Positions 37,943 to 49,182 of a stretch of 64,000 bases of DNA are shown here, in pieces; within the stretch, counting starts at the first letter, position 1; each line of letters begins with the position of its first letter. Both the position numbers and the translations under genes were made by a program. Source of the DNA: Vibrio lentus (GTDB taxonomy: Bacteria > Pseudomonadota > Gammaproteobacteria > Enterobacterales > Vibrionaceae); contig NZ_JAUFQE010000002.1 of assembly GCF_030409755.1 (NCBI RefSeq), forward strand, positions 2,666,001-2,730,000, in the 5' to 3' direction. The notes beneath the pieces were generated by a model. That model searched no databases and was not told where the DNA came from. It worked only from the letters and a program-made list of their open reading frames with translations.

Positions 37943-38395
37943 ATGATCACTTGGCACTCAATTCCCTTCTCTGAACTTTCAACACAACAGCTTTATCAAC
38001 TACTTAAATTACGAGTAGATGTGTTCGTCGTTGAGCAAAATTGCCCTTACCCAGAGCTCGATGGTAAAGATACACTCGCAGGTGTTGAACACTTGCTTGG
38101 CTATGCTGATGAAGAGTTAGTGGCGTGTGCACGCTTGTTACCACCAGGGACTTCTTACGACAACACGAGCATCGGCCGAGTGGCGACTAAGCAATCGGCA
38201 AGAGGTGATGGTTTAGGCCATCAATTGATAAAAGAAGCGTTAACACGCTGTGAGGCTCTTTGGCCTAGCACGACTATCGATATTGGTGCGCAACAACACC
38301 TAGAAAACTTCTATGCGAGCCACGGCTTCAAAACGATCTCTGAGATGTACTTGGAAGACGATATTCCGCACGTTGATATGAGATTAGAGAAGTAA
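37943..38395 (+). CDS. ElaA-like GNAT acetyltransferase
   Basis: 150 residues, collinear with E. coli ElaA: LLKLRVDVFVVEQNCPYPELDGKD at the N-terminus and acetyl-CoA loop SIGRVATKQSARGDGLGHQL. Substrate unknown. The stop overlaps the next ATG by one base (TAATG), so it is co-translated with the transporter gene. Confidence 0.88.
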   Translation: MITWHSIPFSELSTQQLYQLLKLRVDVFVVEQNCPYPELDGKDTLAGVEHLLGYADEELVACARLLPPGTSYDNTSIGRVATKQSARGDGLGHQLIKEALTRCEALWPSTTIDIGAQQHLENFYASHGFKTISEMYLEDDIPHVDMRLEK

Positions 38396-39243
38396 TGTCG
38401 AATATCACTGTCGGTATCCTATTGCTGATTGCAGGTAATTTGTTTGCCTCGCTTTCCGACGTAGCGGTAAAACTGTTGAATGGCGAAGTGCCACCTCTTC
38501 AGTATATTTTTTTCCGACAGTTGATATCTCTGCTCATCATCACCCCTTTGTGGCTACAGCAGAAAAAGGAACAACGACGCTTACAACAAGCCAAAGTAAC
38601 CATCATACGCGGACAGCTGATATTAATTGGCAGTGGATGTATGGTTGTCGCGATTACCCATTTATCTTTGGCTACCGCCAACGCTGTATTTTATGTCGCA
38701 CCCTTGTTGATGCTGCCTTTATCGATGTTTCTACTCAAAGAGCAGCCCGCACTGGGTAAGGTGATAGCAACCACTATCGGCTTCATTGGCGCACTGATTG
38801 TCTTGAGGCCATCGCAATTTCATTGGGCAGCATTGTTTGCATTAGGCACAGCGCTGACGCTCGCACTGTTCAATGTCTTGGTAAGAAAGCTTCCGAGTGA
38901 GCAAACGGTGGTCACTACGCTGTGGTGGACAACGTTATTCTCTATTCCAGCATCACTAATACTGTGCTTCCTATACTGGCAACCGGTATCTGTGGAGCAT
39001 TTGGGATACATAGCACTCAGCGCAACACTCATATTGAGCTATAACGGCCTTGCTGTTTCCGCCTACCAGAAAGCGCATTCGAGTCAAATCGCCTTGGCTG
39101 AATATTCAGGATTAGTGTTTGTCGCACTAATAGGCGCAATATGGTTTGATGAGATTCCAGATACGTTAACCTTTATCGGAATCATGCTTATCATCTTGCC
39201 ACTCGCCCCTTTCAAGCGACCAAAAAAAAGAGCTAACACTTAG
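38395..39243 (+). CDS. EamA/DMT-family transporter
   Basis: 282 residues, about ten hydrophobic segments in two repeats of five, the EamA layout. No cargo can be deduced. It shares the TAATG junction with the ElaA-like gene. The coding end (KKRANT) is itself the 5' arm of a terminator hairpin. Confidence 0.85.
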   Translation: MSNITVGILLLIAGNLFASLSDVAVKLLNGEVPPLQYIFFRQLISLLIITPLWLQQKKEQRRLQQAKVTIIRGQLILIGSGCMVVAITHLSLATANAVFYVAPLLMLPLSMFLLKEQPALGKVIATTIGFIGALIVLRPSQFHWAALFALGTALTLALFNVLVRKLPSEQTVVTTLWWTTLFSIPASLILCFLYWQPVSVEHLGYIALSATLILSYNGLAVSAYQKAHSSQIALAEYSGLVFVALIGAIWFDEIPDTLTFIGIMLIILPLAPFKRPKKRANT

Positions 39244-39250
39244 CTCTTTT
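39226..39250 (+). terminator. Terminator hairpin built into the end of the DMT gene
   Basis: AAAAGAGCTAA / TTAGCTCTTTT around a three-base loop, followed by TTCTATC. Its 5' arm encodes the last residues and the loop/3' arm contains the stop codon at 39241-39243. An A run before it may let it work on the minus strand too, for oapA/ytfB. Confidence 0.75.
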
Positions 39251-39304
39251 CTATCGTTTATCTATGTCTACCGAAACATTTTAGCGCACGGCTCTATATT
39301 AGAC

Positions 39305-39889
39305 CTATTTGCTGCGGCCAAAACCACCGTCAGACAAACGGAAAAACATCACTGACGTGTCGCCCTTCTCTAGCTGCAGAATATCCAGTTGCCCAGTTTC
39401 GGCTAGCTTGAATCTAACTAGCTGACCTTTTCTGATCTGACTCAGCGGCTTGTCTGAACCTTCAATCCGTACTAACGCATTCAAATCAGACAACGGTAAA
39501 TCGTTGTTTCGAAAAACTTGTGCCAACGTATCGCCCTGTTTAACCAGGTACTCCTGCCAGTTATTGTTGCTCGGTTCTGATGAACTGTTCTTGGCATTTT
39601 GCTGTTCGCTTAAGCCAACGGTGTTAATTTCAAGCTCAACGCGCGATGTGGTTGGGGCTGCGTCTACTTTAGGTTCTGGTAGCGGCACGAAAAGTAAGAT
39701 TAATACGATCGGCGAAATCACCATCAATAGTCGTTGGTGTAATTTCGGTAATGATCCCCAAGTTTGTACTGTTGAGGTTTTCATTTTCTTTATATCGATC
39801 GAACTTAGTTTCTCTTTGACCTGATTCAGTCGATCCTTGAACTCTGCTAAGTGGTCTACTTTCTGTTTTTTCTTTTGACGACGATTCAT
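39305..39889 (-). CDS. ytfB: OapA/YtfB-family cell-division-associated protein
   Basis: 194 residues: basic N-terminus, one membrane helix (about residues 56-70, LLMVISPIVLILLFVPLP) and a C-terminal LysM-like/OapA domain (YLVKQGDTLAQVFRNNDLPLSDLN). E. coli YtfB has the same topology, binds glycans and affects division. Divergent from fklB, as in E. coli. Probably anchored in the inner membrane with the domain in the periplasm. Confidence 0.85.
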   Translation of the reverse strand: MNRRQKKKQKVDHLAEFKDRLNQVKEKLSSIDIKKMKTSTVQTWGSLPKLHQRLLMVISPIVLILLFVPLPEPKVDAAPTTSRVELEINTVGLSEQQNAKNSSSEPSNNNWQEYLVKQGDTLAQVFRNNDLPLSDLNALVRIEGSDKPLSQIRKGQLVRFKLAETGQLDILQLEKGDTSVMFFRLSDGGFGRSK

Positions 39890-40102
39890 GCCACTGCGTC
39901 CTATACATTGAATAACTACAGTATAAAAACCAAAGTACCAACAGTATAGATCTTTCCGCTACAACAGAGACCAAAGCGAGAAAATTGACATAGCTGTGAT
40001 TTGGACACGGTAAAGCGTAAGTGATCAGGGGCTAGCCGTTTATTCAGGCTGCTAATACTGGTATTCTTACCCTTTTCGTACTGACAAAAAGAGTGACTTT
40101 TC

Positions 40103-40723
40103 ATGTCTGAAGTAAAATTTGAAACTGTAGAGCAAAAAGCTAGCTACGGTATCGGTCTACAAATGGGCCAACAACTTGCTGGTTCTGGTCTTGAAGGCCT
40201 AAACGTTGACGCAATCGCTGCTGGTATCGCAACAGCTCTAGTTGGTGACATGCCAGCTATCGAAGTTGACGAAATCAACAACGCACTACAAGAGCTACAC
40301 ACTCGTGGTGAAGCTGCACGTCAAGAACTAGCTAAAGCTGCAGCTGCTGACGGCGAAGCTTTCCTATCTGACAACGCTCTTCGTTCAGAAGTAACAGTTC
40401 TTGAGTCTGGTCTTCAGTACGAAGTACTAACTGAAGGCACTGGCGAAATCCCTACTGCAGACAAGCAAGTACGTGTTCACTACCACGGCGAACTAACTGA
40501 CGGTACTGTTTTCGACAGCTCTGTATCTCGCGGTCAACCTGCTGAATTCCCAGTAACTGGCGTAATTCAAGGTTGGGTACAAGCTCTACAAATGATGCCT
40601 GTTGGCTCTAAGTGGAAGCTATACATCCCTCAAGATCTAGCATACGGTGAGCGTGGCGCAGGTGCTGCAATCCCACCATTTGCAGCTCTAGTATTCGAAG
40701 TAGAACTTCTAGCTATTCTTTAA
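40103..40723 (+). CDS. fklB: FKBP-type peptidyl-prolyl isomerase FklB
   Basis: 206 residues, no signal peptide. N-terminal dimerisation helices ([20 protein letters not shown]) and a C-terminal FKBP domain with [22 protein letters not shown] and the AYGERGAG loop. Cytosolic FklB type, as against the exported FkpA at 62.7 kb. Codon use is strongly biased, suggesting high expression. Divergent from ytfB. Confidence 0.94.
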   Translation: MSEVKFETVEQKASYGIGLQMGQQLAGSGLEGLNVDAIAAGIATALVGDMPAIEVDEINNALQELHTRGEAARQELAKAAAADGEAFLSDNALRSEVTVLESGLQYEVLTEGTGEIPTADKQVRVHYHGELTDGTVFDSSVSRGQPAEFPVTGVIQGWVQALQMMPVGSKWKLYIPQDLAYGERGAGAAIPPFAALVFEVELLAIL

Positions 40724-40781
40724 TTTTTATAAAAACCTTTAGTAAAACAAAATACTATAGGCAAATAAAATTGAAATAATT

Positions 40782-40812
40782 CAACGGCGATGTGACTACA
40801 TCGCCGTTTTTC
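40782..40812 (+). terminator. Terminator after fklB
   Basis: AACGGCGATGT / ACATCGCCGTT around GACT followed by TTTTCG, in the gap before the DUF2780-like gene. Confidence 0.85.
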
Positions 40813-40857
40813 GTTTATAGTGAATAGGTCGATTACTTTATTACTTAAGGAAGAATA

Positions 40858-41352
40858 ATGAAGAAGATACTCATCACTGTACTCAGCAGCCTTGCTGTAG
40901 TCTCTTGCGCTAGCACGAGCGATTCTGAACAAACCGGTTCATCATCAGATACCAACTATTCCCAACTATCACAAACTGCACTGATGGCAGCGGTGAATAT
41001 GTGGTCTCAACAAAATGAAACAACGCCACTTGCTGATACCGTTGCTGACCAAGCGTCTGTAACGAGCGATCAAGCTATCGGCGGAATCGGTTCAATGTTG
41101 GCGCTTGCACAAAATTCACTTGGCTCTGCCGACAATAAAGAACTTGCGACGCTTATTCCTGGAATGTCTTCACTTGAATCTACTGGCTTATCATCGGTTC
41201 TAAGCTCACAAGGTGCTGTTGAAAGTGCGTTTGCTGGGTTAGGTATGGATTCGTCAATGGTTACGACATTTGCACCAATCATTCTTCAGGCACTTCAATC
41301 ACAAGGTGCAACGAGTGGCCTTATGGATTCACTTGCCGCTATTTGGCAGTAG
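40858..41352 (+). CDS. DUF2780-like lipoprotein
   Basis: 164 residues with a lipoprotein signal (MKKILITVLSSLAVVSC, Cys17) and a low-complexity Ser/Thr-rich stretch after it. The rest (IGGIGSMLALAQNSLG, LIPGMSSLESTGLSS, ILQALQSQGATSGLMDSLAAIW) has the shape of DUF2780 proteins of vibrios, with no known function. Preceded by AAGGAAGAAT. It ends just before the repeat region at 41.43 kb. Confidence 0.78.
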   Translation: MKKILITVLSSLAVVSCASTSDSEQTGSSSDTNYSQLSQTALMAAVNMWSQQNETTPLADTVADQASVTSDQAIGGIGSMLALAQNSLGSADNKELATLIPGMSSLESTGLSSVLSSQGAVESAFAGLGMDSSMVTTFAPIILQALQSQGATSGLMDSLAAIWQ

Positions 41353-41355
41353 GCC

Positions 41356-41373
41356 TTAGCGATTAGCGATTAG
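41356..41373 (+). repeat. Short 7-bp tandem duplication (TTAGCGA)
   Basis: Two full copies of TTAGCGA plus a partial third (TTAG), directly after the stop of the lipoprotein gene. Same unit length as the much larger array 60 bases away, but a different sequence. Confidence 0.7.
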
Positions 41374-41388
41374 TTGAAGAATATTGTA

Positions 41389-41412
41389 AGGGCACTTCGG
41401 TGCTCTTTTTTG
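41389..41412 (+). terminator. Terminator after the DUF2780-like gene
   Basis: Stem AGGGCAC / GTGCTCT with a stable TTCG loop and a T6 tail, just upstream of the 7-bp array. Confidence 0.75.
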
Positions 41413-41433
41413 TGCATGAAAGAAAAGGGATTT

Positions 41434-41762
<329 letters not shown>

Positions 41763-41848
41763 TTTTGAAAAATGAAGCAGAGAAGGCAAGAATAAATGCC
41801 AAACATCGTGGTGCTAGTTTCTTGCTCTAAAGACACAAAATCCAGATA

Positions 41849-41878
41849 CAAAAAAGCCGAGCTAATGCTCGGCTTTTG
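41849..41878 (-). terminator. Terminator of the alpha operon (after rplQ)
   Basis: Stem AAAAGCCGAGC / GCTCGGCTTTT around TAAT, with A and T tails; on the minus strand it follows rplQ by about 20 bases. Confidence 0.9.
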
Positions 41879-41898
41879 TATTAAGAATCTAGTATAGA

Positions 41899-42279
41899 TT
41901 ACTCAGCAGCTTCTTCAGCAGCTGGGCGGTCTACAAGCTCAATGTAAGCCATTGGAGCTTTATCACCAGTACGGAAACCACATTTAAGAATGCGAGTGTA
42001 ACCACCTTGGCGAGCCGCGAAACGCGGGCCTAGTTCATTAAATAGTTTTGCCACAACTTCGTTATCACGAGTGCGAGCAAATGCAAGACGACGGTTAGCA
42101 ACACTGTCTGTCTTAGCTAGGGTAATCAACGGCTCAATTACGCGACGTAGTTCTTTTGCTTTAGGCACGGTAGTTTTGATAACTTCGTGACGAACAAGAG
42201 AGCTAGCCATGTTGCTGAACATCGCTTTGCGATGACTGCTGTTGCGGTTGAGTTGACGACCACTTTTACGATGGCGCAT
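41899..42279 (-). CDS. rplQ: 50S ribosomal protein L17
   Basis: 126 residues, start [20 protein letters not shown], the universal L17 N-terminus. Last gene of the alpha operon, 24 bases after rpoA, followed by a strong terminator. Confidence 0.98.
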   Translation of the reverse strand: MRHRKSGRQLNRNSSHRKAMFSNMASSLVRHEVIKTTVPKAKELRRVIEPLITLAKTDSVANRRLAFARTRDNEVVAKLFNELGPRFAARQGGYTRILKCGFRTGDKAPMAYIELVDRPAAEEAAE

Positions 42280-42303
42280 GACCTAATCCTTCTAACTTTT
42301 CGA

Positions 42304-43296
42304 TTAATCTTCAGCGATTGACGCTGGTGGCCAGTTTTCTAGGCGCATGCCTAGAGAAAGACCACGTGAAGCAAGCACATCTTTAATCTCTGTAAGAGAT
42401 TTCTTACCAAGGTTTGGCGTTTTAAGTAGCTCAACCTCAGTGCGCTGTACAAGATCACCGATGTAGTGAATCGCTTCTGCTTTCAAACAGTTAGCAGAGC
42501 GAACTGTTAGTTCAAGATCGTCTACAGGACGCAGTAGGATAGGATCGAATTCTGGCTTCTCTTCCTTCTCCTCAGGTACACGTACATCACGAAGATCTAC
42601 GAACGCATCCAGTTGTTCAGCTAAAATAGTAGCTGCACGACGGATTGCTTCCTCAGGTTCAAGAGTACCGTTCGTTTCCATATCGATAACAAGCTTGTCT
42701 AAGTCAGTACGTTGTTCTACACGTGCCGCTTCTACAGCGTAGGCGATTTTATCGACCGGGCTGTAAGTAGCGTCAACAAGTAGACGACCGATTGGACGCT
42801 CATCTTCTTCAGTATGGATACGAGCTGAAGCTGGAACGTAACCACGACCACGTTCAACTTTGATACGCATAGCGATCTCAGCGTTGTCATCCGTAAGGTG
42901 ACAAATAACGTGCTCAGGGTTAGCGATCTCTACATCACCATCGTGGGTGATGTCACCTGCAACAACAGGGCCTGAGCCTGATTTGTTCAGTGTAATAAAC
43001 ACTTCATCTTTGCCTTCAGCAACGCGTACAGCCAAACCTTTAAGGTTTAGAAGGATTTCTAGGATATCTTCCTGAACGCCTTCTTTAGTGCTGTATTCGT
43101 GTAGCACACCTTCGATTTCAACTTCTGTTACGGCACAACCCGGCATAGAAGATAGAAGAATGCGGCGAAGAGCATTACCTAGAGTATGGCCGAAACCGCG
43201 CTCTAATGGCTCAAGAGTTACTTTCGCGTGTGTCGTATTGATCTGTTCAATGTCAACAAGACGCGGCTTAAGAAATTCTGTTACAGAACCCTGCAT
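42304..43296 (-). CDS. rpoA: RNA polymerase alpha subunit
   Basis: 330 residues; the N-terminal dimerisation domain ([23 protein letters not shown]) and the C-terminal DNA/activator-binding domain ([23 protein letters not shown]) are both complete. Core subunit of transcription. Lies between rpsD and rplQ as in other gamma-proteobacteria. Confidence 0.99.
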   Translation of the reverse strand: MQGSVTEFLKPRLVDIEQINTTHAKVTLEPLERGFGHTLGNALRRILLSSMPGCAVTEVEIEGVLHEYSTKEGVQEDILEILLNLKGLAVRVAEGKDEVFITLNKSGSGPVVAGDITHDGDVEIANPEHVICHLTDDNAEIAMRIKVERGRGYVPASARIHTEEDERPIGRLLVDATYSPVDKIAYAVEAARVEQRTDLDKLVIDMETNGTLEPEEAIRRAATILAEQLDAFVDLRDVRVPEEKEEKPEFDPILLRPVDDLELTVRSANCLKAEAIHYIGDLVQRTEVELLKTPNLGKKSLTEIKDVLASRGLSLGMRLENWPPASIAED

Positions 43297-43318
43297 TGTG
43301 TCCTCTCTTTTTTTAACC

Positions 43319-43939
43319 TTACTTAGAGTAAAGTTCGACGATCAAGTGTTCATTGATGTCAGCTGATAGGTCAGAACGCTCAGGCATACGCTTGAATGTA
43401 CCTTCCATCTTGCTAGCATCTACTTCAATCCAAGTTGGCTTTTCACGTTGTTCAGCAACTTCTAGAGCCGCTTTAATACGAGATTGCTGTTTAGCTTTCT
43501 CGCGGATAGAAACAACGTCGTTTGCCGCTACTTTGAAAGAAGGAACGTTTACAACTTTACCGTTAACTAGAATAGACTTGTGGCTAACTAGTTGACGAGA
43601 TTCAGCACGAGTAGCGCCAAAGCCCATACGGTAAACTACGTTATCAAGACGACCTTCAAGAAGCTGAAGCAGGTTTGCACCTGTGTTGCCTTTAAGACGT
43701 GCAGCTTCTTTGTAGTAGTTGCGGAATTGTTTTTCTAGAACGCCGTAAATACGACGAACTTTTTGCTTCTCACGAAGCTGAACGCCATACTCAGATAGAC
43801 GACCGCGACGAGCGCCGTGTACACCTGGTGCGTTATCAATTTTACACTTGGTATCGATCGCACGGACACCAGACTTAAGGAATAAGTCAGTACCTTCGCG
43901 ACGGCTAAGCTTCAGCTTAGGACCCAAATATCTTGCCAT
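43319..43939 (-). CDS. rpsD: 30S ribosomal protein S4
   Basis: 206 residues, [20 protein letters not shown] start and an S4 RNA-binding domain ([20 protein letters not shown]). 16S rRNA assembly protein and, in E. coli, translational repressor of its own alpha operon; the leader hairpin before rpsM would be its target. Confidence 0.98.
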   Translation of the reverse strand: MARYLGPKLKLSRREGTDLFLKSGVRAIDTKCKIDNAPGVHGARRGRLSEYGVQLREKQKVRRIYGVLEKQFRNYYKEAARLKGNTGANLLQLLEGRLDNVVYRMGFGATRAESRQLVSHKSILVNGKVVNVPSFKVAANDVVSIREKAKQQSRIKAALEVAEQREKPTWIEVDASKMEGTFKRMPERSDLSADINEHLIVELYSK

Positions 43940-43970
43940 GATCTTTCTCCAATATTCCTAGAAACGAAAC

Positions 43971-44366
<396 letters not shown>

Positions 44367-44379
44367 CTACCTTATCCGA

Positions 44380-44736
44380 CTATTTCTTGATCGGCTTGCG
44401 CGGACCCTTACGGGTGCGAGCGTTGGTTTTAGTACGCTGTCCACGTAGTGGTAGACTGCGACGATGACGAAGACCGCGGTAACAGCCAAGGTCCATAAGA
44501 CGCTTGATGTTCATCGATACTTCACGACGTAGATCACCTTCTACAGTGTACTTAGCTACACCATCACGCAGTTGATCGATCTGCTCTTCAGTTAGTTCAC
44601 TGATCTTAGCATCTTCAGCAATACCCACTTCAGCTAGAATAGCTTGAGAGCGAGTTTTACCGATACCGTAGATTGCAGTAAGTGCAATTACAGAATGCTT
44701 ATGATCAGGAATGTTAATGCCGGCTATACGGGCCAT
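44380..44736 (-). CDS. rpsM: 30S ribosomal protein S13
   Basis: 118 residues, [20 protein letters not shown] start and the basic tail [18 protein letters not shown] that reaches the P-site tRNA. First gene of the alpha operon, with a structured leader upstream. Confidence 0.98.
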   Translation of the reverse strand: MARIAGINIPDHKHSVIALTAIYGIGKTRSQAILAEVGIAEDAKISELTEEQIDQLRDGVAKYTVEGDLRREVSMNIKRLMDLGCYRGLRHRRSLPLRGQRTKTNARTRKGPRKPIKK

Positions 44737-44770
44737 TATTCACTCCTAAGGGGTTCATAAAAGAATTATC

Positions 44771-44802
44771 CGCAGCAAAGCCCGTGATGGATACGCTGCG
44801 GC
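44771..44802 (-). promoter_or_regulatory. Leader hairpin of the alpha operon (likely S4 target)
   Basis: On the minus strand CCGCAGC and GCTGCGG pair across an 18-base loop, between the promoter and the rpsM start. In E. coli the equivalent leader folds into a pseudoknot bound by S4. Position and stem fit; the pseudoknot pairing was not worked out. Confidence 0.6.
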
Positions 44803-44838
44803 ATACTACTTCTTTTGCACGCAAAAGGTAGGCCGAGG

Positions 44839-44867
44839 AATATACTCGACTCTACCTTGTATTTCAA
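44839..44867 (-). promoter_or_regulatory. Sigma-70 promoter of the alpha operon
   Basis: Minus strand TTGAAA, 17-base spacer, TATATT. It begins just past the rpmJ stop, leaving a leader of roughly 95 bases before rpsM. Confidence 0.8.
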
Positions 44868-44884
44868 GTAAAAATTTCTGCTAA

Positions 44885-44998
44885 TTAGCCTTGGCGTTGC
44901 TTATGCTTTGGCTCACTGCAAATCACGCGAACGACACCGTTACGCTTGATAACTTTACAGTTACGGCAGATTTTTTTAACGGAAGCACGAACTTTCAT
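44885..44998 (-). CDS. rpmJ: 50S ribosomal protein L36
   Basis: 37 residues, too short for a length-filtered frame list. Starts [20 protein letters not shown]. The zinc ligands Cys11, Cys14, Cys27 and His32 are all present, so it is the zinc-binding form. Last gene of the spc operon, 39 bases after secY, as in E. coli. Confidence 0.97.
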
Positions 44999-45037
44999 TG
45001 CTAAACTCCGTAATGGAATCTAAATGCTACAACCGGA

Positions 45038-46372
45038 TTAACGGCCGTAACCTTTAAGATTCGCTTTCTTTAACACAGAATCATACTGTTGTGACATCAG
45101 ATGAGTCTGTACCTGTGCCATGAAATCCATGATAACAACCACTACGATTAGTAGGGATGTGCCGCCAAAGTAGAAACGAACGTTCCACGCGACCATCATG
45201 AACTCAGGAATCAGACATATAAAAGTAATGTATAGAGCGCCCGCTAGGGTTAGTCTAGTCATCACTTTATCGATATATTTCGCTGTCTGCTCACCTGGGC
45301 GGATACCGGGTACGAATGCACCAGACTTCTTCAAGTTATCAGCTGTTTCACGTGGGTTAAACACCAACGCTGTATAGAAGAAACAGAAGAAGATTATAGC
45401 TGCTGCATAAAGCATTACATACAAAGGTTGACCTGGGCTAAGAGCTAATGACACGTCAGTTAACCAACCGAACGCGCTGCTTTCACCATTTTGACCAAAC
45501 CATTGCGCTAATGTTCCTGGGAACAAAATAATACTTGATGCAAAAATCGCTGGTATAACACCTGCCATATTAATCTTAAGTGGCAAGTGAGAACTTTGTG
45601 CTGCAAACACTTTACGACCTTGTTGACGCTTCGCATAGTTAACGACGATACGACGTTGACCACGCTCCATGAAAACCACGAAGTAAATTACAGCAAAAGA
45701 CAATACCGCGATAAACAACAGAAGAAGCACATGCAATTCACCTTGACGCGCTTGCTCGATTGTTTGACCGATTGCAGAAGGCAATCCAGCAACAATACCT
45801 GCAAAAATCAGAATGGAAATACCATTACCGATTCCTCGCTCAGTGATTTGTTCACCTAACCACATCAAAAACATGGTACCAGTTACTAAACTCACGGTAG
45901 CAATAAGCGTAAACATGGTTTGGTTGATAACAACCAGATTGTCGACCATGTTTGGTAAGCCTGTTGCGATACCAATAGCTTGGAATGTTGCAAGTACAAG
46001 CGTGCCGTAGCGTGTATATTGGCTTATCTTACGACGGCCTGCTTCACCCTCTTTCTTGAGTTCCGCTAACGCTGGATGAACTACAGTTAGCAATTGGACT
46101 ACGATCGATGCCGAAATGTACGGCATGATACCCAATGCTAATATAGATGCACGCTCAAGAGCACCACCGGAGAACATGTTAAACATTTCTACGATGGTAC
46201 CTTTTTGCTGATCGAACAAATCGGCAAGTACAGCTGCGTCAATACCAGGGATCGGCACAAAAGAGCCGGCTCGGAATACTAAAAGTGCACCAATTACGAA
46301 TAACAAGCGCGACTTTAATTCACTTAAGCCGCTCTGAGCACTACGAAAATCTTTTCCTGGTTTCTTAGCCAT
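45038..46372 (-). CDS. secY: Protein translocase subunit SecY
   Basis: 444 residues with ten membrane helices. Conserved [12 protein letters not shown], the plug region near [15 protein letters not shown], and the cytosolic [19 protein letters not shown] loop are present. Central channel of SecYEG. Located in the spc operon between rplO and rpmJ. Confidence 0.98.
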   Translation of the reverse strand: MAKKPGKDFRSAQSGLSELKSRLLFVIGALLVFRAGSFVPIPGIDAAVLADLFDQQKGTIVEMFNMFSGGALERASILALGIMPYISASIVVQLLTVVHPALAELKKEGEAGRRKISQYTRYGTLVLATFQAIGIATGLPNMVDNLVVINQTMFTLIATVSLVTGTMFLMWLGEQITERGIGNGISILIFAGIVAGLPSAIGQTIEQARQGELHVLLLLFIAVLSFAVIYFVVFMERGQRRIVVNYAKRQQGRKVFAAQSSHLPLKINMAGVIPAIFASSIILFPGTLAQWFGQNGESSAFGWLTDVSLALSPGQPLYVMLYAAAIIFFCFFYTALVFNPRETADNLKKSGAFVPGIRPGEQTAKYIDKVMTRLTLAGALYITFICLIPEFMMVAWNVRFYFGGTSLLIVVVVIMDFMAQVQTHLMSQQYDSVLKKANLKGYGR

Positions 46373-46392
46373 CTGTACCTCGTTCCTCGAGA

Positions 46393-46827
46393 TTATTCCT
46401 CGATTTTACCGCCTGCAGCTTCGATTGCAGCTTTAGCGCCTTTAGTCACGCGTAGACCTTTAACAGTCACAGCTTTGCTTAGGTCACCAGAAAGAACGAT
46501 CTTAACAAACTCGATGTTCTTAGTGATAACGTTAGCAGCTTTAAGGCTGTTAAGATCAACTACGTCACCTGTTACTTTCGCTAGCTCAGCTAGACGAACT
46601 TCAGCAGACACTAGGCTCTTACGAGAAGTGAAACCGAATTTAGGTAGACGTTGTTTTAGAGGCATTTGACCGCCTTCAAAACCTGGACGAACAGAGCCGC
46701 CAGAACGTGACTTTTGACCTTTGTGACCGCGGCCACCTGTTTTACCAAGGCCAGAACCGATACCACGACCTACACGCTTCTTAGAAGGTTTAGAGCCAGC
46801 AGCCGGTGATAGAGTATTCAAACGCAT
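46393..46827 (-). CDS. rplO: 50S ribosomal protein L15
   Basis: 144 residues, [20 protein letters not shown] start and Gly-rich extension [20 protein letters not shown]. spc operon, five bases after rpmD. Confidence 0.98.
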   Translation of the reverse strand: MRLNTLSPAAGSKPSKKRVGRGIGSGLGKTGGRGHKGQKSRSGGSVRPGFEGGQMPLKQRLPKFGFTSRKSLVSAEVRLAELAKVTGDVVDLNSLKAANVITKNIEFVKIVLSGDLSKAVTVKGLRVTKGAKAAIEAAGGKIEE

Positions 46828-46832
46828 TCTGA

Positions 46833-47009
46833 TTACTCCTCAATCTTAACCATGTAGTAAACCTTGTTGATCATACCGCGTACGCACGGTGTATCTTCAA
46901 GTTCTACTGTATGGTTGATGCGACGAAGACCTAGACCTTTAAGACACGCTTTGTGCTTAGGTAGGCGACCAATTGAGCTTTTAGTTTGAGTTACTTTAAT
47001 AGTTGCCAT
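46833..47009 (-). CDS. rpmD: 50S ribosomal protein L30
   Basis: 58 residues from the ATG at 47009 ([20 protein letters not shown]); the longer frame to 47036 runs back into rpsE and is not used. Seven bases after rpsE. Confidence 0.97.
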   Translation of the reverse strand: MATIKVTQTKSSIGRLPKHKACLKGLGLRRINHTVELEDTPCVRGMINKVYYMVKIEE

Positions 47010-47016
47010 CGTGTTC

Positions 47017-47517
47017 TTACTCCGAAATAGATTCAACAGTTAGACCACGTTTAGCAGCAACCATTTCTGGTGACTTAACGTCTACTAGAGCACCAATCGT
47101 TGCGCGAACAACGTTGATTGGGTTCGTTGAACCGTATGCTTTAGAAAGTACGTTATGTACGCCTGCAACTTCAAGTACGGCACGCATTGCACCACCGGCA
47201 ATAACACCTGTACCTTCAGCAGCTGGCTGCATGTAAACTTTAGAGCCCGAATGACGACCTTTCACCGGGTGGTGAAGAGTGCCTTCGTTAAGCGCAACAG
47301 TAACCATGTTACGACGCGCTTTTTCCATTGCTTTTTGAATCGCAGCAGGTACTTCACGAGCTTTGCCGTAACCGAAACCTACGCGACCATTACCGTCACC
47401 AACTACTGTTAGTGCAGTGAAGCTCATGATTCGACCACCTTTAACCGTCTTAGATACACGGTTAACAGCGATCAGCTTTTCTTGCAAATCATTAGCTTGT
47501 TGTTGTTCTTTAGCCAT
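47017..47517 (-). CDS. rpsE: 30S ribosomal protein S5
   Basis: 166 residues with [20 protein letters not shown]5 affects fidelity and is the spectinomycin site protein; the loop residues KTVKGGR near the N-terminus look wild type. Confidence 0.98.
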
Positions 47518-47531
47518 CTTCCAACCCTACC

Positions 47532-47885
47532 TTAGAATTTCAGACCAGCTTCGCGAGCAGAATCTGCTAGCGCCGCTACTCGACCGTGGTATTGGAAACC
47601 AGAACGATCAAATGCAACTGTAGCTACGCCTTTTTCAAGAGCGCGCTCAGCAACAGCTTTACCAACTGCTTTAGCTGCATCAACGTTACCAGTGTTCTTA
47701 ACTTGCTCACGGATCGCTTTTTCTACAGTAGAAGCAGCTGCGATAACCTCAGAGCCGTTTGCCGAGATAACTTGAGCGTAAACGTGGCGAGGAGTACGGT
47801 GTACTACCAAGCGAGTTGCGCCAAGTTCTGCAATCTTACGACGTGCACGTGTAGCACGACGGATGCGAGATGCTTTCTTATCCAT
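47532..47885 (-). CDS. rplR: 50S ribosomal protein L18
   Basis: 117 residues, [20 protein letters not shown] start, conserved [20 protein letters not shown]. 5S rRNA-binding protein. Confidence 0.98.
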   Translation of the reverse strand: MDKKASRIRRATRARRKIAELGATRLVVHRTPRHVYAQVISANGSEVIAAASTVEKAIREQVKNTGNVDAAKAVGKAVAERALEKGVATVAFDRSGFQYHGRVAALADSAREAGLKF

Positions 47886-47894
47886 AGTGATACC

Positions 47895-48428
47895 TTACTT
47901 CTTCTTAGCTTCTTTAGTACGCACATTTTCATCTGCGTAACGAACACCTTTGCCTTTGTAAGGCTCAGGAGCACGGTAAGAACGAATGTCAGCCGCAACT
48001 TGACCTACTACTTGCTTATCGCAACCAGTAATGATGATCTCAGTTTGGCTAGGGCACTCAGCTTTAATACCTTCAGGTAGAGCGTGCTCTACTGGGTGAG
48101 AAAAACCAAGAGTTAGAGCTACAGTATTGCCTTTCATAGCAGCACGGTAACCAACACCCTTAAGAGTTAGCTTCTTAGTGAAGCCCTCAGTAACACCCAC
48201 AACCATGTTATTAACTAGAGCGCGAGCTGTACCAGCCTGTGCCCATGCGTTAGTAACGCCTTCTTTCGGACCGAAAGTAAGGTTGGTTTCTTCCTGTGCA
48301 ATAACTACGGCGCTGTTAAGAACGCGAGTAAGCTCACCTTTGCTACCTTTTACAGTAACTTCTTGGCCGTTTAGTTTCACCTCTACGCCAGCTGGAATAG
48401 CGACAGGTGCTTTAGCAACACGAGACAT
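47895..48428 (-). CDS. rplF: 50S ribosomal protein L6
   Basis: 177 residues, [20 protein letters not shown] start and [20 protein letters not shown] near the end. Nine bases before rplR. Confidence 0.98.
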   Translation of the reverse strand: MSRVAKAPVAIPAGVEVKLNGQEVTVKGSKGELTRVLNSAVVIAQEETNLTFGPKEGVTNAWAQAGTARALVNNMVVGVTEGFTKKLTLKGVGYRAAMKGNTVALTLGFSHPVEHALPEGIKAECPSQTEIIITGCDKQVVGQVAADIRSYRAPEPYKGKGVRYADENVRTKEAKKK

Positions 48429-48438
48429 AATCTACTCC

Positions 48439-48831
48439 TTAAGCTACGTAACAGATGATTTCACCGCCAAGACCTGCTTTACGAGCAGCACGGTCAGACA
48501 TCAGACCCTTGGAAGTAGAAACAACTGCAATACCAAGACCACCCATCACTGTAGGTAAAGAGTCTTTATTCTTATAAACTCTTAGACCAGGACGTGATAC
48601 ACGCTTGATTTGCTCGATTACAGGTTTAGCTTGGAAGTACTTAAGAGTAACTTCTAGCTCAGGTTTTGCTTCGCCGTCAACAGCGAAGTCTACGATGTAA
48701 CCTTCAGCTTTAAGTAATGCAGCAATTGCAACTTTAAGCTTTGAAGAAGGCATTTTTACAGCAACTTTGTTTGCTGCCTGACCGTTGCGAACGCGGGTCA
48801 GCATATCCGAAATCGGATCTTGCATGCTCAT
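48439..48831 (-). CDS. rpsH: 30S ribosomal protein S8
   Basis: 130 residues, [20 protein letters not shown] start and [20 protein letters not shown] near the end. In E. coli S8 is the translational repressor of the spc operon. Confidence 0.98.
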   Translation of the reverse strand: MSMQDPISDMLTRVRNGQAANKVAVKMPSSKLKVAIAALLKAEGYIVDFAVDGEAKPELEVTLKYFQAKPVIEQIKRVSRPGLRVYKNKDSLPTVMGGLGIAVVSTSKGLMSDRAARKAGLGGEIICYVA

Positions 48832-48860
48832 AAGATTTACTCCAAATGATTAAGTGGCAA

Positions 48861-49166
48861 TTACCAGCTAGCCTTACGAAGACCCGGAATCTCGCCTTTC
48901 ATGCAAGCTTCGCGAACCTTAATACGGCTTAGACCGAATTTACGTAGGTAACCGTGTGGACGACCAGTTTGGTTGCAACGGTTGCGCTGACGTGATGCAC
49001 TTGAATCACGTGGAAGAGATTGCAGTTTAAGAACCGCATTCCAACGATCTTCTTCAGATGCGTTTACATCGCTAATGATAACTTTTAGCGCAGAACGCTT
49101 TTCAGCGAACTTAACTACTAGTTTTGCACGTTTAGCTTCACGTGCTTTCATTGATTGTTTAGCCAT
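48861..49166 (-). CDS. rpsN: 30S ribosomal protein S14
   Basis: 101 residues from the ATG at 49166 ([20 protein letters not shown]); the frame that extends to 49394 runs back through rplE and is a shadow. It is the long, zinc-free form with no CxxC pairs. Confidence 0.97.
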   Translation of the reverse strand: MAKQSMKAREAKRAKLVVKFAEKRSALKVIISDVNASEEDRWNAVLKLQSLPRDSSASRQRNRCNQTGRPHGYLRKFGLSRIKVREACMKGEIPGLRKASW

Positions 49167-49182
49167 AACAGTAACCCTACCC

